Shown: positions 46,079 to 55,709, counted from the first letter of the stretch. The stretch: DNA of 64,000 bases from Paraeggerthella hominis (GCF_021044775.1 NZ_JAJNOQ010000002.1:248001-312000), one strand, 5' to 3'. A program made the numbers and translations. The notes: generated by a model from the letters alone, not told the origin.

Positions 46079-48085
46079 GTGCAAAACATGAGCGGTACGC
46101 AACTCCACATTTCCTTCGCTATGCAGCGCAGGCGATTCGCGCTTGCATTCGCCTGCCTGATCGCCTTAGCCGTGGGCGTTCTGGCGTGCTCGCCGGCCTA
46201 TGCCGACGCGAAGTCGTACACCATGCCTAAGGTTGATATTCAGGCGCAAGTTGAAACCGATGGGTCCTTGCATGTGGTGGAGCAGCGCGCATTCGACTTC
46301 AGCGGCGATTTCACGGCTGTATGGTGGGAGCTCGGCAGCGGTCTTCCGTCGAACGCGTCCATCAAGATCAACGGCATGCGCATGGGCCAGCTTGGCGCCG
46401 ACGGATCCATTTCGGGCGAATGGACAACGCTCAAAGACGTGCCGTTCGTGCTGGGCTGGCGCGAATCGGGCGGACCTGGCACGGATGCGTACTCGTTCGA
46501 CGAGCCGAAGAACACCGTGTACGCGTTCTTCAACCAATCCGATACGCAGGCGATGATAGAGCTTGACTACACGGTAGTCAACGGCGCGCAGGCCTACGGA
46601 GACGTGGGAGAGGTGTACTGGAAGTACATAGGGTCCCAATGGGCCGAAGCGTCCGACAACGTGACGATGACCCTTGCGCTGCCGGTGCCTCAAGGAACCG
46701 AGGTGAAAGCGGGCGATAATGTGCGCGCTTGGGGTCACGGCCCGCTTGACGGATCGGTGTCGGTCAATGCGGATGGATCCGTTACGTACAAGGTCCCCCA
46801 TGTGTCGGCCGGGCAGTTTGCCGAAGCGCGCGTTGTGTTTCCCGTGAAATGGCTCACGAACCTTTCAGCGAAAGATGCCGCCGCGCACGGTGGGGCCATG
46901 CGTCTTGATACGGTGCTGAAAGAAGAGCAGTCGTGGTCTGACCAAGCGAACGTTCAGCGCACCATGTCGCTTGCATTCATCGTGGGCTGCGGTGTGATAA
47001 GCGTTTTGCTGCTGCTTTGGGGCTTGTGGTCGTATCGTCGGTACGGTCGCGAGCATGAACCTGACTTCAAGGACGAGTATTGGCGCGACGTTCCCGATTC
47101 TGCCGTGCACCCTGCGGTGATCGGTCGCCTGTGGCGTTGGGATCGCGAAAGCCAGGATGATTTCTCGGCTACGCTCATGCATCTGGCTCATATCGGTGCC
47201 GTGCGCATCGATGCCGGCAGTTATGACGAGCCGGGTTTGTTCGGATCGTCCAAAACGAAGGGCGACTACTATATAACCAAGCTGCCCGCCGCCGACGCGG
47301 TGGCCGATCCTATCGACCGTGCGGCGCTCGACCTTCTGTTCGGCCGGGTTGCCGAAGGCCGCGACTCGCTGTGGTTCGGCACGATCGAAACGTACGGCAA
47401 AGACCATCCTCAAGAATTGCTTGACGCCATGCAGTCGTGGCAGGGAACGTTGTCCGCCGCAACGAACAGCCAGGATTTCTTCGAAGCAAAGGGCAAGCGC
47501 TATCAGGGGTATCTGATTGCTCTTGCCGTAGTGATGGCCGTTGGCGGCGTGGCGATTTGGTTGATGATGGAGAACTTCATACCTCTTATCTTCATGCTTC
47601 CTGTGGCTATTGCCTTGGGCATTATCGCCAACTACATGCCGCGCCGAAGCGTGCGTGGAAACAACCTGATCGCGCGTTGCAAGGCGCTGCGCAACTGGTT
47701 GCGCGATTTCTCGTCGCTTGACGAGCGCCCGCCCACCGACGTAAAAGTGTGGGGCGAGTTCATGGTGTATGCGTACTTGTTCGGCGTTGCCGACCAAGCT
47801 ATCAAGCAGCTGCAAACCACCATGCCGCAATTGTTCGAGTACGACGGGTCCTTGGGCGTGTCCTACATGCCGTGGTGGTTCTGGTACACGGGCGGGCATA
47901 CGTCGACCGGCATTGCCATGCCTGCGGTGGGGGATCTGTTCCAGTCGTCCATGGCTAACACCTTGTCGTCGGCTCAGGCCGCCCTGTCCGCTGCAAGCGG
48001 GGACTTCTCAAGCGGCGGCGGATTCGGTGGAGGGTTCTCGGGCGGCGGAGGCGGCGGCTTCGGCGGAGGCGGCGGCGCGCGCTAG
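46079..48085 (+). CDS. DUF2207 family membrane protein
   Basis: A 668-residue protein. A signal peptide (FALAFACLIALAVGVLACSPAYA) is followed by an extracytoplasmic beta-rich DUF2207 domain (about 45-270), a membrane helix (about 300-325), a cytoplasmic segment, two more helices (about 480-530), and a C-terminal Gly/Ser-rich tail (SGGGFGGGFSGGGGGGFGGG). This is the standard DUF2207 layout; function is unknown, though it is often linked to LemA. Start: AAGGAG lies one base before an ATG (46073) and seven bases before an in-frame GTG (46079); the GTG has normal spacing, as in gyrB. Confidence 0.88.
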   Translation: MQNMSGTQLHISFAMQRRRFALAFACLIALAVGVLACSPAYADAKSYTMPKVDIQAQVETDGSLHVVEQRAFDFSGDFTAVWWELGSGLPSNASIKINGMRMGQLGADGSISGEWTTLKDVPFVLGWRESGGPGTDAYSFDEPKNTVYAFFNQSDTQAMIELDYTVVNGAQAYGDVGEVYWKYIGSQWAEASDNVTMTLALPVPQGTEVKAGDNVRAWGHGPLDGSVSVNADGSVTYKVPHVSAGQFAEARVVFPVKWLTNLSAKDAAAHGGAMRLDTVLKEEQSWSDQANVQRTMSLAFIVGCGVISVLLLLWGLWSYRRYGREHEPDFKDEYWRDVPDSAVHPAVIGRLWRWDRESQDDFSATLMHLAHIGAVRIDAGSYDEPGLFGSSKTKGDYYITKLPAADAVADPIDRAALDLLFGRVAEGRDSLWFGTIETYGKDHPQELLDAMQSWQGTLSAATNSQDFFEAKGKRYQGYLIALAVVMAVGGVAIWLMMENFIPLIFMLPVAIALGIIANYMPRRSVRGNNLIARCKALRNWLRDFSSLDERPPTDVKVWGEFMVYAYLFGVADQAIKQLQTTMPQLFEYDGSLGVSYMPWWFWYTGGHTSTGIAMPAVGDLFQSSMANTLSSAQAALSAASGDFSSGGGFGGGFSGGGGGGFGGGGGAR

Positions 48086-48135
48086 AAAGGCCGTGCTACA
48101 ATGCGGATGAAGTTGTCAGCTAGGGAGGAGCCAGT

Positions 48136-48657
48136 ATGGCGGAAAAAGACAATATCGTTCTGATCGGCATGCCCGGTGCGGGCAAGTCGACGCTGGGCAT
48201 TGTGTTGGCTAAGATCATGAACTATCACTTTATAGACGCAGACCTGGTCATCCAGAATCAGTGCGATAAAACGCTTCAGAAGCTTATCGATGCATGCGGG
48301 CCCGAAGGGTTTATCGAGGTTGAAAACGAGATCCTGCGCGATATCGAAGCGTCCAAGAGCATTATCTCCACGGGCGGTTCCGCGGTTTACTCGGATGAGG
48401 CCATGCAGCACCTGACCGAAATCGGCACGGTTGTGTACTTGCAGATATCCTACGACGAACTGGTGAACCGCTTGCACGATTTGCAGGAGCGCGGCGTGGT
48501 TCTCAAGGGCGGCATCGGCATGAGCCTGCGCGAGCTGTTCGACGAGCGCAAGCCGCTGTACGAGCAGTACGCCGAGATCACGGTCGACGTGAACGACTTG
48601 ACCATTACCGCGGCAGCCCGCAAGGTTGCCGACGCGATCAAGCAGGCGCAAGCGTAG
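48136..48657 (+). CDS. aroK: Shikimate kinase
   Basis: A 173-residue P-loop kinase that phosphorylates shikimate in aromatic amino-acid synthesis. Walker A is GMPGAGKSTLG; HFIDADLVI carries the shikimate-binding Asp; ISTGGSAVY is the glycine-rich segment (GGG is GGS here); ERKPLYEQYAEITVDV is the LID/adenine region. The GGS and the insert GGIGMSLRELFDERKPLYE are slightly unusual, so a related small-molecule kinase is possible. ATG at 48136 follows GGGAGGAG. Fourteen bases separate it from the next gene, so they form a two-gene unit. No other aro gene is present. Confidence 0.8.
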   Translation: MAEKDNIVLIGMPGAGKSTLGIVLAKIMNYHFIDADLVIQNQCDKTLQKLIDACGPEGFIEVENEILRDIEASKSIISTGGSAVYSDEAMQHLTEIGTVVYLQISYDELVNRLHDLQERGVVLKGGIGMSLRELFDERKPLYEQYAEITVDVNDLTITAAARKVADAIKQAQA

Positions 48658-48670
48658 CGAGGGAGGCTCC

Positions 48671-49039
48671 ATGGTCGAAACGATAGAAACCGCTCCCGTG
48701 AAACCGCTGATCACGATTGACGACTTGGACAAGCTGGATATTCGCGTCGGGCGTATCGTGCTGGTTGAAGACGTGGAGAAGTCGAGCAAGCTTATAAAGA
48801 TGACGGTGGATTTCGGCGGCTTTACGCGCACCATTCTTTCGGGCATGAAAGAGGAGCGAGAAGATCCGAAGGCCGAGATCGAGGGCAAGCAGGCTCTGTT
48901 CGTGGTAAACCTTGCTCCGCGAAAGATGGCGGGCGAAGTGTCCGAGGGCATGATCTACGATATCGGATACGAAGACGGCATCCTGCCGGTTCTCGCCGTC
49001 CCTGAACGCGACGTGCCGAACGGCGTGCGTCTCGGCTAA
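48671..49039 (+). CDS. tRNA-binding domain protein (Trbp111/EMAP-II type)
   Basis: A 122-residue OB-fold protein matching free-standing tRNA-binding domains: ITIDDLDKLDIRVGRIVLVEDVEKSSKL, RTILSGMKE and LVVNLAPRKM-like FVVNLAPRKMAGEVSEGMIY. The same domain forms the C-terminus of many methionyl-tRNA synthetases and the CsaA chaperone. It probably binds structured RNA or acts as a dimeric tRNA cofactor. ATG at 48671 follows GGGAGG; the gene starts just after the shikimate kinase stop. Confidence 0.88.
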   Translation: MVETIETAPVKPLITIDDLDKLDIRVGRIVLVEDVEKSSKLIKMTVDFGGFTRTILSGMKEEREDPKAEIEGKQALFVVNLAPRKMAGEVSEGMIYDIGYEDGILPVLAVPERDVPNGVRLG

Positions 49040-49105
49040 GTGCGAAACAGGGACGGAGACCGCAAGTTGTCGGCTCCGTCCCGCTTCGCTGCGTTTTTCC
49101 TTGCT

Positions 49106-49714
49106 TTACCGGGGTTTCCGCGCTTCGACGAACGCGCGAATCACCGAAACGGCTCCTTGCGCATCAAGCTGTCCGGAGTTGAGGCACAAGTCGTAATTAG
49201 AGGCTTGCCCCCATTGCTCGTCCGTGAAGTAGCGGTAGTAGCTGGCGCGCGCTTTGTCCACTTTGGCGATGCGCGCACGAGCTTCTTGTTCCGACAGGTT
49301 GTTGCGGCGCATGACGCGCTTGACGCGGGCGTCCATCGGGGCGCTGACGAACAGGCTGACCAAGCCCGGGTGCTTTGAAAGCACGTAGTCGGCGCAGCGG
49401 CCTACGATGACGCACGGTCCCTCGTCCGCTATGGATTTGAGAATGCCCACTTCCGCTTTGTAAATGCGCGCCGCGACGGGGTGTTCGATGTCCGTTCCGC
49501 AAAAAAAGTTGTTCGGGTTGAGCAGCAGCGGTCGCAGGGGCTTTTCGTCGAAGTCCGCGATAACGTCCCCGTCGAGGCCGCTTTCCTCGGCTATGCGCTT
49601 GAGCAGCAACTTGTCGTAGTAAGCGATGCCCAGCTCGTTTGCAAGGTGCTCGCCTATCTCGCGCCCTCCGCTGCCGTATTCTCTGCTGATTGCGAATATC
49701 AGGTGCTGGTCCAT
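49106..49714 (-). CDS. Cytidylate-kinase-like protein
   Basis: A 202-residue P-loop kinase of the Cytidylate_kin2 type. The N-terminus FAISREYGSGGREIGEHLA is the family's P-loop; GPCVIVGRCADYVL, VKRVMRRNNLSEQEARARI and KVDKARASYYRYFTDEQWG are typical later blocks. This group is distinct from Cmk and its substrate is not settled. ATG at 49714 follows AAGGGGA; in-frame upstream sequence is Pro/Arg-rich and unlike the family. It lies downstream of the flavoprotein gene, separated by a GC-rich hairpin at 49773-49801, and a TACAAT nearby may be its own -10. Confidence 0.88.
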   Translation of the reverse strand: MDQHLIFAISREYGSGGREIGEHLANELGIAYYDKLLLKRIAEESGLDGDVIADFDEKPLRPLLLNPNNFFCGTDIEHPVAARIYKAEVGILKSIADEGPCVIVGRCADYVLSKHPGLVSLFVSAPMDARVKRVMRRNNLSEQEARARIAKVDKARASYYRYFTDEQWGQASNYDLCLNSGQLDAQGAVSVIRAFVEARKPR

Positions 49715-49865
49715 GCGATCCCCTTCTTGCGTATCGAGCGCGGACGTCTGTGGTATGCCGCTCATTGTACCAGTTCGGGCCCGCGTGCTGCGGGCCCGAA
49801 CCAAGGGAGGGAATATGCTCGGCCGCTGCGGGAGCGCTGCGGCCGAGCCGGATGGATCGACGGCG

Positions 49866-51686
49866 CTATGCCGAGTAGGCAGCTGCGTTCGTTCCGGCAA
49901 TGCGTCCGAACGTGTAGATGTCGGTCATCGAGCAGGAACCCAGGCGGTTCGTGCCCATCTTGTGACCCGCCACTTCGCCGGCTGCATAGAAGCCCGGAAT
50001 GGGCGCGCCCGTCTGGTCGAGCACCTGCGCGTCGGTGTTGATGTGCAGGCCGCCCATCGTGTAATGGACCGCGGGCTTGCAGGCCATCAGGTAGTACGGC
50101 CCCTCTTCGATGGGGTTCATCGTGCCGCGGTAGTTGAACTCGGGATCCTTGCCGTCCTTGCAGTACTGGTTCCAGGTGTCGATGGTCTTCTGCAGTTCGG
50201 CAGCGTCAACGCCCATCTGGCTGCACACGTCGTCGAGCGTGTCTCCCTTTGCGATGGCCTTGCGAGCCAGAATGTTCTCGTACTCGTCGGCGTGCGTGAC
50301 CAGCAGTCCTGTTTCGTCGGCGCCCTTCTGGTTGAACAGCAGGTAGCCCTTGCCGTCGCTTTGCTTCGTGATGGCGTTGGAAATGACGTCGCGGCGGTCG
50401 AGTTCTTCCACGAAGCGATCGCCTTCCTTGTTCACCATGATCGCCTGGTATTCCAGACGCACGTCGCCGACGTACAGCAGCGCGCCGGTCGAGGGGTCGC
50501 ATACGGGATACGTCTGGATGTACTCCATGTCGATCAGGTTTGCTCCGGCTGCCTCGCCCATGGTGATGCCGTCGCCCGTTACGCCTACGGAGTCGGTGGA
50601 CAGGATCTTGTCGTCCATGGCCGGGTTGTACTTCACGCGCATCTCGATGTTGGAGCCGAATCCGCCGCTTGCCATGACCACGGCTTTGCAGGCAACCGTG
50701 CTCTCTTCGCCGGTCACGGTGTTCTGTACCTTGACGCCGCTGATGGCGTCGCCGTTTTTCACCAGCTCAACGGCGCGCGTGCAGTCGACCAGCGTAATAT
50801 CGTCGATCTCGTTCACGCGCTTGGTCAGCTTGGTGGTCATCTCGGACCCCGAGTGCGTGATGGGGATGATGGAGCGCTTCGTGTTGTGCCCGCCGAACTG
50901 CATGAGGTCGTGCTTCCACGACACGCCGCCTTCGAAGGTGAGCCATTGCGAGCTTTCCAGCGCGCCGTCGGCGATCACCTGCACCAACGCCGGATCGCCC
51001 GCGTTGTCGCCGCCTTCAAGCATGTCCTTTGCTAGGGCTTCGGGGCTGTCGGCGATGCCCTCCTTCACCTGGATCCAGTTGCCCGGAACGGCCATCTCGC
51101 CGCCGGAAAGCGCGGTGTCGCCGCCCAGTACGCCCATTTTTTCCATCAAGACGACCTTCTTGCCGGCGTTCGCTGCGGAAATAGCCGCTGCGAATCCTGC
51201 ACCGCCGGCTCCGATGACCACCACGTCGGTGGATTCGGGCAGCGTCGTCTCGTTCGCGTATTCGGCCTTGTCGCGCTTCTGCCATTCGCTCGACTTCTGC
51301 CCCAGGTCGTCCAGGGCGCTTGCCACGGCGCCGGTGAACGCCATGCTGGACAGCGTGGCTCCTGATACGGCGTCAACGTTGAGCGTCTGATTGTCGATGA
51401 TCAGCTTGGTGAGTTTCTGCATGGCGACGTCGCCCATGCCCGGCGTTTCGCGCGAATCGAGCACGGTGATGCGGTCGATGGCTCCGTCGGTTACCGACAC
51501 CTCTACATTGAACTCGCCATGCTTGCCCATGCCCGACCCGATTGCCGTGCTGGTTGCGCCGTCGCCGGCCGATGCGTTCTTGGAGCCTGCTGTGCCGCTG
51601 GGCGCGCACCCGGCGAGTGCCAAAGTGCCGCCGAGCGCCGCTACGGCGCCGCCTGCAATGAACTGCCTACGCGAGAATCGTTCCAT
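49866..51686 (-). CDS. Tat-exported FMN/FAD reductase lipoprotein (fumarate/urocanate-reductase-like)
   Basis: A 606-residue flavoprotein. The N-terminus has a Tat motif (SRRQFIAGG) and lipobox (LALAGC). Next comes an FMN_bind domain (about 45-130) with DAVSGATLSS, whose Thr is the usual site of covalent FMN attachment. The FAD_binding_2 domain has VVVIGAGGAGFAAAISAANAG, VVMASGGFGSN and a C-terminal HKMGTNRLGSCSMTDIYTFGRIAG. Family members reduce fumarate, urocanate or other enoates outside the cell membrane. The substrate cannot be read here. ATG at 51686 follows AGGGAGG. It is divergent from the membrane LuxR gene, its probable regulator. Confidence 0.9.
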   Translation of the reverse strand: MERFSRRQFIAGGAVAALGGTLALAGCAPSGTAGSKNASAGDGATSTAIGSGMGKHGEFNVEVSVTDGAIDRITVLDSRETPGMGDVAMQKLTKLIIDNQTLNVDAVSGATLSSMAFTGAVASALDDLGQKSSEWQKRDKAEYANETTLPESTDVVVIGAGGAGFAAAISAANAGKKVVLMEKMGVLGGDTALSGGEMAVPGNWIQVKEGIADSPEALAKDMLEGGDNAGDPALVQVIADGALESSQWLTFEGGVSWKHDLMQFGGHNTKRSIIPITHSGSEMTTKLTKRVNEIDDITLVDCTRAVELVKNGDAISGVKVQNTVTGEESTVACKAVVMASGGFGSNIEMRVKYNPAMDDKILSTDSVGVTGDGITMGEAAGANLIDMEYIQTYPVCDPSTGALLYVGDVRLEYQAIMVNKEGDRFVEELDRRDVISNAITKQSDGKGYLLFNQKGADETGLLVTHADEYENILARKAIAKGDTLDDVCSQMGVDAAELQKTIDTWNQYCKDGKDPEFNYRGTMNPIEEGPYYLMACKPAVHYTMGGLHINTDAQVLDQTGAPIPGFYAAGEVAGHKMGTNRLGSCSMTDIYTFGRIAGTNAAAYSA

Positions 51687-52058
51687 GTGTATAGTCCTCC
51701 CTACAAATCCCGTCCCGCTGCTTCGCGGGTTGCTCCTTTTTGCATGCGGGTCCGTCGGATGTTGCCGAGCGTTGGCCGCACGCGCCCGCCTCAGCTTGGC
51801 GAACGTTCTCAACCGCGCCGCAATGCCTCTCCAAAATGCCGCGATGAGCCGCGTCGCGCAATTGTCCGCGTAGGTTAAATACGTAACCCTTGCCATAACC
51901 CTCTTTCGCCATCAGGCTCTTTTGGCTATGATGAACCGCGGCTAGGGAGTTGAAGCTGCACTGCTTCGCCGCCCGGGCGCAGGGGCGCCGAAGCCCTTGG
52001 ACGTTTCACCGGTTGGTGCTGCATCGCACCGCCGTTCCACTTGTTTGGGGAGGAAACC
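51687..52058. promoter_or_regulatory. Divergent flavoprotein/LuxR promoter region
   Basis: The 372-base gap contains the near-palindrome GGTTAAATACGTAACC (51873-51888) and a second GGGTTA half 12 bases away on the minus strand, which could be a regulator site. No gene is evident. Confidence 0.45.
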
Positions 52059-53489
52059 GTGGAAAGCGTGGAGAAGCAGGGGTTCGCCCAGCGGTGGAAA
52101 GCCATATTCGGGCGCGTGGCGATCATCCCGTTCGTGTTCTTCGGGGTTGGCCTGTACCGCGCGTGGATTGCGACGCTTTTCCGCTACGAGGCGTTTCCCA
52201 CCATTACCGTGTTCGACTACTTTTTGTTCGAAGCCGCTATTGGCGTGGTGTCGTTGGCGCTTGCTTTCGCTGCTCGGCGCGTGGCGCCCCTCTGGGCGAA
52301 CAAGCCCGCCGTGATTGCAACGGGCGCCAGCATGACGGGCGGCTCGGCTCTTGTCGTGATCGCTTGCTTCTTCGTTCCGTTCGAGCCTTTGAAGGTGGCC
52401 GGATTGCTGCTTGCCGGTGGCGGTTTGGGATCCCTGATTCTTATGTGGGCGGAATTCTACGGGTCGCTCAATCCGCTTCGCGTGGCGTTGTACCATGCTA
52501 TCGCCATCTTCGTGGGCGAGGTGGTGAAGTGGCTGTTTCTGGGGATGTCCGTTCCGTACCTGGCGTTTTTCGCCGTGGTCTTGCCGCCGATCTGCCTGGC
52601 GTGCGTCCGCTCGAGCATGCGGCGGCTGCCTGACCGCGATCTTCCGCGCGCCGTGCGCGAAGGCGATGTGAAAACCATACCCTGGAAGCCCATCTTCCTT
52701 ATGGCCACCTGCACGTTCGCAGCGGCTTTCGGCGCGCTGCCCATGCAGCCGCTGGTCCCCGGCAACGTCGTGGGCGCGCTGTTCGTGACGGGGCTCGTGT
52801 TCTTCGGCGTACTGTCCGCTTCGCGCTGGTTCAACTTCGACACCATTTACCAATTGGCATTTCCGCTGTTCATCGTAGGGTTTTTGTTTGTTATGCCCTC
52901 GTTTGCCGGCAGCGCACAAATTATGGCGCTGTGCTACGACGCCGGATACACGATGCTGTCCATGTACATCATGATCGTCATGAGCAACATCACGTACCGC
53001 TTTGGCGTGAACGCGGTGTGGATCAACGGCATCGAGCGCGGCATTCGCTACCTTGTCGAGCTTTTGGGGTGGCTGACGTTTGCGGGCGCTTCGGCGTATC
53101 TGGGCAGCGCCGACGCGAACATGGTGTACAACGGGATTGTGGTGGCCGTTGTGGTCGCGTTCTTGGTGATCTTCTTCACCGAGCGCGGGCTTTCGGCGAA
53201 ATGGGGCGTTGCTCTGAACGACGACCAGATGGAAAGCGGCCCCGCCGAAGGTCGCACGGCTATGCGCGTGTCGGACCTTTCTCGCGTGTACAGCTTGAGT
53301 CCTCGCGAAGAAGAAGTGCTGCAGCTTTTGGCCCAACGCGCCACGGTCGCGGAGATCGAAGAGGCGCTGTACGTGTCCCAGGGCACGGTGAAAGCCCATA
53401 TCAACCATATTTACCGGAAGCTGGGCATTCACAGCAAAGCCGAATTGTTCGGTTTGCTTGACAGCCCTGAAAAGCCGGCCAGGCGCTAG
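52059..53489 (+). CDS. Polytopic membrane protein with C-terminal LuxR helix-turn-helix
   Basis: A 476-residue protein. About twelve hydrophobic helices (residues 15-375) form an MFS-like membrane half; the C-terminus (about 405-470) is a LuxR-type DNA-binding domain (SLSPREEEVLQLLAQRATVAEIEEALYVSQGTVKAHINHIYRKLGIHSK, shown only in part by its key blocks SPREEEVL and GTVKAHINHIYRKL). Such one-piece membrane regulators are numerous in Eggerthellaceae, typically next to respiratory reductase genes. The GTG at 52059 follows GGGGAGG. It is divergent from the FMN/FAD reductase gene, which it probably controls in response to a small molecule (inference). Confidence 0.9.
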   Translation: MESVEKQGFAQRWKAIFGRVAIIPFVFFGVGLYRAWIATLFRYEAFPTITVFDYFLFEAAIGVVSLALAFAARRVAPLWANKPAVIATGASMTGGSALVVIACFFVPFEPLKVAGLLLAGGGLGSLILMWAEFYGSLNPLRVALYHAIAIFVGEVVKWLFLGMSVPYLAFFAVVLPPICLACVRSSMRRLPDRDLPRAVREGDVKTIPWKPIFLMATCTFAAAFGALPMQPLVPGNVVGALFVTGLVFFGVLSASRWFNFDTIYQLAFPLFIVGFLFVMPSFAGSAQIMALCYDAGYTMLSMYIMIVMSNITYRFGVNAVWINGIERGIRYLVELLGWLTFAGASAYLGSADANMVYNGIVVAVVVAFLVIFFTERGLSAKWGVALNDDQMESGPAEGRTAMRVSDLSRVYSLSPREEEVLQLLAQRATVAEIEEALYVSQGTVKAHINHIYRKLGIHSKAELFGLLDSPEKPARR

Positions 53490-53594
53490 TCGGCGGGGGT
53501 GTGGGCCTGGCGGGCGATGGCGGCGTCGGCGCTGCGAGGCGCCGCCATCGCGGAGTGCGAACTGGCGCCCCGCCCCGCTGGGCCGGCGTCCTAT

Positions 53595-53627
53595 GCGAAA
53601 GGCCCGCAACGTGAGCGGGCCTTTCGC
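53595..53627. terminator. Bidirectional terminator between LuxR and symporter genes
   Basis: GCGAAAGGCCCGC and GCGGGCCTTTCGC form a 13-bp stem around seven bases, between two convergent genes. Confidence 0.75.
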
Positions 53628-53651
53628 GGAAGTGCGGAGAGTTTTAGCGAG

Positions 53652-55169
53652 CTAGTTCTTCGATCCCAGACGATCGGTCAATGCGTCCAGGGGCGGGATG
53701 TCCCAGTTGTCGCCGATCAAGTGAGGTTCCATGCCGTCTTCGTCACCCGCGGCTTTCAGGCGCGCGAAGTAATCCTTCGTCTCCTTCGCCACCACGCCGG
53801 ACAGGGCGATAAGGGCGATCATGTTCGGCAGGGCCATCAAGCCGTTGAAGATGTCGGCGATGGTCCATACGGCGGCAACCGTCATGTACGGGCCGATGAA
53901 CACGGCGGCAATGTAGAGCCAGCGGTACACCTTCACGGATTTCATGTTGCCGTTGCTGAAGTACTCCAGGCAACGCTCACCGTAGTAGTCCCAACCGAGA
54001 ATGGTGGTGAAGCCGAACAGAACCAGGCACGCCATCAGCACGAACGACACGATCTCGCCCGGGATGAACGGCAGGCCGGCCTGGAACGCTGCCGTGGTAA
54101 CGGCGGCTCCCTCAAGGCCGGGGATCTGGTAGGCGCCCGTCATGACCAGGGCAAGGCCCGTCATGGAGCACACGACGATGGTGTCCAAAAACGTGCCGGT
54201 CATGGACACGAGGCCCTGACGCACCGGCTCTTTCGTCTGAGCGGCCGCTGCGGCGATCGGAGCGGAACCCAGGCCGGCCTCGTTCGAGAAGATGCCGCGT
54301 GCGATACCCTTCTGCATAGCGATGATGATGGCGCCCAGCGCACCGCCGGCAGCTGCCTGCAGGCCGAACGCGCTTTCGAAGATGGTCACGAACGCGCCGG
54401 GAACCTTGTCGAGGTTCGTGAAGATCAGCAGCAGCGAGAAGCCTACGTACAGCACCACCATGGCGGGAATGACGCGCTCGGAAACCTTCGCGATGCGCTT
54501 GAGGCCGCCGATGACCACCAGGCCCACCAGCACGGCCAGCACGAGCGAGCCTATAACGGTGAAGATGGAGTAGTCCATGCCCAGGATGCTGACCGTCATG
54601 GACTTATTGGGATCAAAGAAGCCGGTGATGGCCGTCGAAATCGAGTTCACCTGCGTGAACGTGCCGATGCCGAACAAACCAACGCACATGCCGAAGAACG
54701 CGAACATCTTGGCGAGCCAACGCCAGTTGCGCCCCATGCCGCGCTCGATGTAGTAGAACGGACCGCCCAGCACGTGCCCGGTCTTCTTGTCGACGCTGCG
54801 GTACTTGACGGCAAGCAGGCCCTCCGAGTATTTCGTCGCCATGCCGAACAGCGCTGCAAGCCACATCCAGAACATCGCACCCGGGCCGCCGGCTACGATA
54901 GCCGTGGCCACGCCCACGATGTTGCCCGTGCCGATGGTGGCCGAAAGCGCGGTGCACAATGCGCCGAAGCTGGTCACTTCGCCGGTGCCGTCTTTTTCGT
55001 TCTTCACCATGTAGCGCAGTGCGCGGGGCAGCTGGCTGAACTGGACGCCGCGCAGGCGCACCGTCAGCAGAATGCCTCCGAACAAGATGAGCACCATGAG
55101 GGGAACGCCCCAGATGAAGTCATCGATGGCGACCAACATATCGTTGATCGTGCTGAAAAACCCTTCCAC
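53652..55169 (-). CDS. Sodium:alanine/glycine symporter (AGCS family)
   Basis: A 505-residue transporter with about eleven membrane helices. Family blocks include ALSATIGTGNIVGVATAIVAGGPGA and AMQKGIARGIFSNEAGLGSAPIAAAAA. It imports alanine or glycine with Na+. The GTG at 55169 follows AAAGGAGG. A glycine riboswitch lies about 140 bases upstream, which points to glycine as a transported substrate or at least as the regulating signal. The gene is monocistronic and ends in a strong shared terminator. Confidence 0.95.
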   Translation of the reverse strand: MEGFFSTINDMLVAIDDFIWGVPLMVLILFGGILLTVRLRGVQFSQLPRALRYMVKNEKDGTGEVTSFGALCTALSATIGTGNIVGVATAIVAGGPGAMFWMWLAALFGMATKYSEGLLAVKYRSVDKKTGHVLGGPFYYIERGMGRNWRWLAKMFAFFGMCVGLFGIGTFTQVNSISTAITGFFDPNKSMTVSILGMDYSIFTVIGSLVLAVLVGLVVIGGLKRIAKVSERVIPAMVVLYVGFSLLLIFTNLDKVPGAFVTIFESAFGLQAAAGGALGAIIIAMQKGIARGIFSNEAGLGSAPIAAAAAQTKEPVRQGLVSMTGTFLDTIVVCSMTGLALVMTGAYQIPGLEGAAVTTAAFQAGLPFIPGEIVSFVLMACLVLFGFTTILGWDYYGERCLEYFSNGNMKSVKVYRWLYIAAVFIGPYMTVAAVWTIADIFNGLMALPNMIALIALSGVVAKETKDYFARLKAAGDEDGMEPHLIGDNWDIPPLDALTDRLGSKN

Positions 55170-55305
55170 CAGTTTCCTCCTTTATGCATGTACGTACGTG
55201 CAACTTCTGTAGCCTCGCAACAACGCGGAACAAGGCCGAACAGGAGGATATGCAAGGGGAAACCAAGGAAAGCGAGCGCCGCCTAACGCGACGAACTCGT
55301 AGCTT

Positions 55306-55420
55306 AGCTCTGTCCTTTTGCCTGAGAGTTTCAACGGTGCTGCGCGTGGACCGCGTCCACGTTCGCGTATGCATTCCGCCTTGCCCCTTCGGCACCCGAT
55401 AGCCGGGATTCTCCAGAGGC
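55306..55420 (-). promoter_or_regulatory. Glycine riboswitch upstream of the AGCS symporter
   Basis: On the minus strand the conserved glycine-aptamer blocks appear in order: CTCTGGAGA, then GCCGAAGGGGCAAGG, then CTCTCAGGCAAAAGGACAGAG. Only one aptamer is evident. Downstream, CCTCCT at 55247-55242 is complementary to the symporter AGGAGG at 55181-55176, so translation control by ribosome-site masking is possible. Confidence 0.88.
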
Positions 55421-55709
55421 CCCTTCCGCGTCCTGTCTCGTAAGATTCAGGACGTATCAACGGGGTACGCTATGAAATTGTGGGCACATTGTAGCAGGTA
55501 ACAGTTTGGTTGTGAACGAAAAGAAAGGCTTGCGACCTGAAAATTTGCGCTGTGCGGTTGGTCGGAGCCTTTGAATCAACGCATCTCGTGTTGGCGGCAG
55601 CTTTTCGAACTTCCCCTAAAGCACCAGTTCAGCAGCATCCCCCGCAGCGGGGCAGGGCATCTTCCTCCGAAGTTCTTTCGCGGTGGGTGATTTCCCGACC
55701 GCGCGGGAA

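Noticed and set aside
46829..46850. parS-like TGTTTCCCGTGAAATG in the DUF2207 gene
   Set aside because: It has three differences from the parS 16-mer and breaks the palindrome; it is ordinary coding sequence.
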